From positions 19,857,701 to 19,921,700 of the forward strand of contig OZ010792.1 of the NCBI GenBank assembly GCA_963932465.1: a stretch of DNA of 64,000 bases, written 5' to 3'. The position numbers and the translations under genes were made by a program. The notes under the pieces are model-generated. The model was not told where the DNA came from, made no database searches, and worked only from the letters and a program-made list of their open reading frames with translations. This stretch comes from Maratus speciosus (Eukaryota > Arthropoda > Arachnida > Araneae > Salticidae). Of this stretch, positions 58,171-64,000 are shown one piece after another (within the stretch, counting starts at the first letter, position 1; each line of letters begins with the position of its first letter).

Positions 58171-58446
58171 CTGATGTTACCGGTCTCACAGACCAGTGCT
58201 TTTTTCAATTTTCATAGTTTAACTTGCAAATTTCAGTTTATTACAAACACTACTGAAATTTTGTTTCACTTTAGTACTAACACCACAGACTTTTGAATAG
58301 GTGAATTTTAATTATAACACTCCTGTGCAAAAAGTTTAGTACAACAACAACATCCTATGAATTTATCGCGGATTTTATTCATCTTTCGTTGGAGCGGTCT
58401 CGCAGACCGCTTCACACTAGTTATGTGACAATTTCTTTGACATCAG
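58171..58446. mobile_element. TTAA MITE (GGTCTC family), copy 3
   Basis: TTAA at 58167-58170 and 58447-58450. Ends CTGATGTTACCGG and (inverse) CTGATGTCAAAG. Internal AGCGGTCTCGCAGACCGCTT at about 58393. Best-preserved copy. Confidence 0.75.
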
Positions 58447-58651
58447 TTAAAGGTTAAAAAAAAAAATTGCTCTACTGTATTTGTTACTTTAAGTGAAAAA
58501 ATAATCAGTCCTAAATTTCATTAACTATTCATTCCATCATATCCATTTCATTAAAATTTTATCTGAATTTCACCTTCAAAATTTCGTTTCCCCGTTTTCT
58601 TCACATCTCACAGTAATAATACTTGAAGTTTCAAAACTCTTTAAAACTGCT

Positions 58652-58694
<43 letters not shown>

Positions 58695-58854
58695 GTTCTG
58701 TGCCATTTCATTGTCACAATAAATAATCAAGATTTTTCTTCCCACTCGAAATTGGCATCCCCCCCCCCCAAAAAAAAAAATAAATAAATAAAAAATAAAA
58801 AAAACTTAGAGCACATAGAATTTTAAAGTCTTTAAAACTCTTTATAGACCAGTT

Positions 58855-59450
58855 TTAGGGGAGGAAAAAAGGGCCGCATTTGGAATTAATTAGGGGAAAA
58901 CTGGAAATTGTTTTAATCATTTTACTTAAAGTCTAGAATGAATGTACTAAGTTTTCCCCGTCTTACTAGGTGAATGGTTGAAGATATGTACAGATTTATA
59001 GTCAAAAAACACATTTTTATTAATTACCATAACAATATCTAAAAAAAACTAACTCTATCAACAACATTGTCAATACAGATGTTGTAGAGGTTAAAATTCT
59101 GATTGAAATGTGTACTTAATATTTTTGTTGAATTTTTACAATTATAATGCAAAGTTTTGCCTAATTCGTTAATCAAGTGATTGAAGCCAGAACAGACGAG
59201 GTTATCAGTTCACCCTGTTTCTAATTTATATATATATTTTAATTTATTGAGGATTTTGTAATTATTTTAGGCTTTATTTTGGATATTTTCAGAGTTATGG
59301 CTTAAACTCTTGATTACGGAATATAGCCCAGTGGTAGGAAATGAAAAAAAAAGGCCGAATTCGGAATTAAATACGGGAAAGCTGGAAATTGTTTTAATCC
59401 CTTCAACATAGGTCAGAAATAAACGTACTTACTAAGTTTTCCCGCCCTAC
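58855..59450. repeat. Direct repeats of ~110 bp; third copy inverted at 60315-60410
   Basis: GGAAA-CTGGAAATTGTTTTAAT to ACTAAGTTTTCCC-----ACTAGGTG occurs at 58890-58970 and 59366-59455, and inverted near 60315-60410. Confidence 0.75.
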
Positions 59451-60636
59451 TAGGTGCGGCTTTGCCGCTACGAACAAATAGATAACTTAAAAAGTGCACT
59501 ATTTCATGATTTTTAGCATATTTCAAAAATGATTTGTAAATGATGGGAAATATTGTTTATGATCTCTGATATTGTATTTGAATTATGTGTCGTATTTAAT
59601 TTGACATATATAGTGAATAACAGTGCGTATGCATCACATTTAAGGAGGTCGAAAATAGTGGGGAGGAGCGAGGGAACAAATGAGTGTGCAGGATTCTTGT
59701 CGCTAGAGGAATAGGTCAACCAATAGCACAATTTTAAACTTCGATATTTTACGAAAAGGACTAAGATGGTTTTAATAAAAATTATATTCGACTAGTATAC
59801 GAGCATCTTAAGTTAAATTCATAAAATTTTAAAACCTTCGGAATATTGAAAAAAAGTATTATTAGTTAGCTTAAAGTTAGCTTTACGTTTTTTTTAAAAC
59901 TAAGGTTTAAGGCTGACGATATCAGTTGAGAAATGGCATGTAAAACGGCTGTCAATTTTGTACCTCTTTCTCGATAACTACTAAATTATAATCCTCAAAA
60001 TATACAAAATAAAGCATTAACATATTTACAGAAACATCTCAACGGCCTCAACAACTTAAAGAAAATACATGTATGTAATAAACGGAGGCAGGGTGGATTG
60101 ATAACTCTGTGTCTCTCCTGATTAGCGGTTAAGGCAAAATTTAGAAATAGAATTGCGACCTTAATGTTCAGAAAAAGGGTACTCATTTTATTCAGAATTT
60201 CAAATTCTACAACATTTGTATTGACAATGTTTTTGGAAGCATTAATTGTTCTGAGATATTGTTAAGATAATTTAAAAAAGTTTTTCGACTATAAATATGT
60301 ACATATTTTCTAATGTTCATCTAGTACGTGGGATAAAACTTGGTACTTTCATTTTAGACCTAAACGGAAGGGATTAAAACAATGTCCAGTTTCCCACCCA
60401 CATAATTGTGAGTTACATCCCCCGATCACGGGTCTTTGAAATAGAATTGTGACAATGTTCAACAAAAATATTAAATGGAGTTCTCATTTTACTCGGAATT
60501 TTAAGCTGACGACAAGCTGAACACGGAAATTGCAAAACCTAAATTTCATTCCAGATTTCAAAGTGCTGCCATTTGCAAAATGACATCAGCGTTACGCGCA
60601 GATATATTTGTTTTTTATAATATTGATAGATATAGA
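59450..60636 (-). mobile_element. Probable non-autonomous Helitron
   Basis: On the minus strand it ends with hairpin GCGGC-AAA-GCCGC, then ACCTAG at 59450, followed by T. A candidate 5' end TCTATATCTATCAATATTAT with preceding A is at 60636. No coding capacity. The 5' end is less certain than the 3' end. Confidence 0.5.
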
Positions 60637-61795
60637 TTTTATTTTCATATCAAAATCTTGGTGTTTTTTTTTTCTTTTCAAACTAATTTTTTTCACCCTT
60701 AAATCCATTTACATCTGAGCCAAATCAATACTCGATCATTTCAAAGCTACTGTATAACATTAAGTGTGTATTTTTAAATAATATATACGTAATGTGAGTC
60801 GTACAGTAAAATGCGCAGAAAAACAGAAAAGTGACTTCGGACAATGAATTTTTTTAAAAGATTAATTTTCTATTTTTTTAAATGTATTGCAGTATTTCAA
60901 AGAGAATTGAAAGTATATGCTTTTTGGTATTGTTATTATTATTTGGTATTAATATTCTGCATAATTTGATTTTTGGAGTCTTGTATGTAATTTTGAAATA
61001 TGCCTGGAAAGGGATGTGGGGTAGGTACAAGGTTCTTCCAGTATTTTAAATTCTTAAAGTTTGTCGTTATCATCTAGACTCTTTGAAATTTTTAGATGGT
61101 AAAAACATAATGCTTTCGTATCCCGAGTGAAAAAATATTAATATTTTGTGGGGAAAAAGGCTGGTAAGATTTTTACCACGATGTAACTCAGGTTTTTGCT
61201 TATTTTGTCGAAGTTTTTGCACATTTTATTTAGTAAAAAATATTTATATTTGTCCGAATGTTAAGAAATTTTCGTAGGTAAATCTAAATCTCGCCTGTTG
61301 ATTTGCTCTAAAAAGATTGTGTTAAAATACGGACGTTTAGTTAGTTTTATGGTAGAAAAAATAGTCTTTGTGAGGCACGAAGTGACCTACGCTCACCAAT
61401 GTATTTGAAAAAGTTAAAACTCATGTTTTTAAAAATCAATTGCATCATCAGTTAGAAGATTTTAACTTTTAGAGCATATATATATACATATTTGCCGATA
61501 CTTCTAAAATATCATCCTTGAATAAATTGCTACAAGCTTTCGGAAAACTTTTTTGATCTTTTTTTCAGAACTTTAACTGCTAGGTGGGCAGAATATCGTA
61601 AATTTAATATCTGAATATATCAACGTGTTAATATTGGTGATATATCGCGATAACTACCGTAAAGTGTATGCGAATAGAAAAATTGCTTATTTTAAAAGAT
61701 AAATGGCATGTTACCAAAAATTTTGGTAGAAACAGATGTAGGAAGGCGCTAATAAATGTTTCATGCTATTTTCTTCTACAGCATCCTTTAAATAT
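60637..61795. other. No supported feature
   Basis: AT-rich sequence; no gene, RNA or bounded repeat that I can support. Confidence 0.4.
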
Positions 61796-61799
61796 ATGT

Positions 61800-63800
61800 A
61801 GGGAAGGTGGGGCAAAATCGGGTACCATAAAAGTTGTTAGTCTCAAATGCTGTGAAATGGGAAAACAAACTTTGAACACTGTTTTTAATGTAAAATGAAT
61901 CCTTGGCTATAATAAAACGTTCTTTTCAAACAAAAAAAAATATATATATAATTATTTATATTAAAAAATAGCTTTTTTCAAACGTATGCAAAAATCTGGT
62001 TTTACCTCGCTGGTTGGGTAAAATTGGGTATTCATTTAAAACTACTGGAAACTGATTTTGGTCAAAAAGATCTTGCTTAATATAGTAAAAAATACATTTT
62101 AATTATTTTTAACAAAACGAAATTGCACATGTGTTCTTCCATGTGTAAAAAAATAATTCGTTGGCAAATTGTCTACGTTGTATAGGCTTGCTTACTTTAC
62201 ACTGTACGTTTTCGAGTTCTTTTAGCTTCAAAAATCACAGATGAATTTGTCATCGTATTCTTCTGCATTACTACATGCTTCGTGTGCCTAATCGTGGAAT
62301 TTTAAACATCGTATTTGGATTTAGAATTTAAGTAAAGTTCATAGCAAAACATACAGGTTTCATTATCCTCTTCTTTTGAAGATGTGTCCGCAATTTTTTT
62401 TGGTTTCTTTTTTTCTTTTAAAGAAACTTCTTTTTTCGTCTTGCAGTTTGTTTGGCTTATTTCTCCTTAATATCTGCTTCGATCTGTAATTTATAGGGAG
62501 AAGAAATCAAAATAAGTTTTTCCCTTTCTTTACTCAATTCTAAAGCCTTCCTTAGAAGGGGATAATAACATTTTAGGCGAAATTGGAAATACAGATTGCT
62601 GGGCTACATAGTCTGAAGATGTCGAATGGATAATTTTAAGAATGTATTCTGTTGATGTAACATTTTGAATGAGTGATGACGTCTGTGATTGTGATGTTAG
62701 CTGCTGCATCTGGAAGCAGCTCGACGTGAAAGCTGCTGGATGTTGTCAACTCGTTTATGTTCGGAAGGTTGAGCTCCATTATCCTGTGATGACTTTCATG
62801 GGTTTCTCTGTCACTTCCGAAGGAGCAAAAAGATGGTCCGGAAAAACATTATTGTAGGGGAAAATCCCTGTTTTCTCGAACCTTCTGATTGCAGTACTTA
62901 CAATTGCTGCTCTCGAAAATGCAGTTTTAAATAATTTTCCAACTTGGTAAATTGTTATAGATCGCGCAGAGTTGGAAAATAACCACTTTTTCACCTCTTG
63001 TTCTTAGTATGAGCTTAGAGATGCTTGAAAGACACATCAAGGGGTTGAAATCGATGCGTTGCGTAAGGAAAGAAGCATATATAAATACATTGCTTTCTCT
63101 TACTAGATTAACTGGATTCTTTTATATGAATTGAACACCTATTAAGGATTTAAAGAACGGACTTTTCAGGACAAAGATTGGAAAAAATCTATACATTTTT
63201 TAACCAAATAAAATAAAGACCTCTTTCGTAATCCATCCACTCCTATTATATACAGCAAATGAGTCTGGGGAAAGTTTCATTCATCAAGAGGGGTTTTTTT
63301 TTTTGCCTGTTTAATATTTGATAAAAAAAAAATTCTGCTATAGATTATATAGCCTAGTTATATAGGATTGGGATTTTTTGGATTATTTGTCAATTTGGGC
63401 AGATTATTTTTTTTTAGAGAAACAAGTCACGAAACGTATTTGCATTTTAAGTGGACCCATAACGCAAGTTATTACACCTCAGATTAGAAAGTTATTTATT
63501 AAAATGTAATAAGCATAATATAAAATTATGCCTTAATTAGTACCACTATTTTGTTCATTAATAATTGCAAATTATTTAATTTCATAAATGTAAGTTAAAA
63601 ATTAGACCCACTTTTTAATATAAAACAAAATCAAAATTAAAGTTTTTTCATTATAACTAGATAGATTTAGAATTATATTATAACTTAACAGCATTAAGAA
63701 TGCAATTTAAAATTCCATGCTAATTTATTAACGTTACTAAAAATACATTCTATGAGTGTTGGACAAAATCGGGTATACCCAGTTCTGACCCACTCTTAAG
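61800..63800 (-). mobile_element. Degenerate pogo/Tigger-like transposon
   Basis: Left GGTGGGGCAAAATCGGGTAC and right (inverse) AGTGGGTCAGAACTGGGTAT are similar inverted ends about 2 kb apart. A related motif, GGGTAAAATTGGGTATTC, lies inside at about 62016. A decayed minus-strand transposase occupies the middle. End positions are approximate and no target duplication is clear. Confidence 0.55.
62370..63115 (-). pseudogene. Pogo/Tigger-like DDE transposase remnant (C-terminal half)
   Basis: Across frameshifts the minus strand reads VRESNVFI, then FFPYATHRFQPLDVSFKHL, then EVKKWLFSNSARS, ITIYQVGKLFKTAFSRAA and RRFEKTGIFPYNNVFPDHL. These resemble, in order, the end of the DDE domain (…H-LQPLDV-F…) and the tail (…GF-KTGI-PFN---F) of pogo/Tigger/jerky-like transposases. 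A Cys-containing lysine-rich tail follows (KEKKKPKK, then MFCYELYLNSK near 62350). Frame changes near 63090 and 63000 and several stops make it a pseudogene. The HTH/CENP-B-like N-terminus is not seen. Confidence 0.75.
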
Positions 63801-64000
63801 TACCCGGTATTACTTCAACATAACAGAGTTTAAACATAGCGTCACTACTCTTAATGCTATAAGCAAAAGATCAGTAAAAATTTTAAAATATTATCAGGAA
63901 AGGAAATAATTAGATATAGTACTCAGGAATATTTAATATGCTGAAAAAACGTGGTTATACGCGTAAAATCTAGAATCAAATAAAACAATTTTTTAAGAGT
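63116..64000. other. No supported feature
   Basis: AT-rich sequence including the right end of the pogo-like element (about 63760-63800). No gene seen. Confidence 0.4.

Noticed and set aside
61668..61898. 76-residue plus-strand frame as a gene
   Set aside because: It overlaps the left inverted end of the pogo-like element and shows no recognisable motif.

Overview
The window looks like an AT-rich, gene-poor, repeat-dense stretch of an animal nuclear genome. The evidence is intron-style splice signals, a tRNA-derived repeat, and many eukaryotic DNA transposons (Helitron/Helentron, Tc1, pogo, hAT and TTAA-flanked elements). I see no prokaryotic gene organisation. An arthropod is likely and a spider or other arachnid is my guess, from general style only; I could not run a database search.

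Only one convincing protein-coding segment is present: a minus-strand 3' terminal exon (36642-38881) of an unrecognised Asn/Ser-rich basic protein with five tandem ~33-residue repeats. Two or three short candidate exons (35957-36147, 48380-48574, 54795-54970) are weak. Nearly all other open frames are chance frames or lie in repeats.

The rest is mostly layered mobile DNA. 0.6-1.5 kb: a Helitron-like element with tandem repeats. 5.2-9 kb: a foldback MITE, a 1.56-kb non-autonomous hAT with an 8-bp target duplication, Helitron end fragments and a TTAA MITE. 10.3-11.5 kb: two tiny MITEs and an inverted cluster of tRNA-derived SINE copies. 12.7-14.8 kb: a Helentron-like element with a second copy nested in its repeat array. 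15.8-17 kb: two MITEs and a broken Tc1-like transposase. 19.5-24.7 kb: a pogo-like MITE dimer, then a ~147-bp tandem array split by a 3,185-bp CACTG-ended insertion. 24.7-34.2 kb: a Helitron-rich block with inverted copies, direct copies, a head-to-tail junction and a filled/empty site pair. 35-36.5 kb: a pogo-type end and a long hairpin. 39-44.7 kb: two related MITE families (one nested in the other), a 200-N gap, another Helentron-like element and TTAA MITEs.

The clearest structure is 46363-53637. A minus-strand Tc1-like transposase gene is interrupted by a 3,823-bp Helitron and by a 2,427-bp hAT-type element. Reading across each insertion restores the Tc1 frame, which fixes both sets of element ends to the base. 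Both invading elements carry related ~33-bp minisatellites. From 54 to 64 kb lie a possible hAT, three TTAA MITE copies with a palindromic GGTCTC motif, a probable Helitron, and a degenerate pogo/Tigger-like element with transposase remnants. I see no autonomous, intact transposase and no functional RNA gene I would call with confidence.
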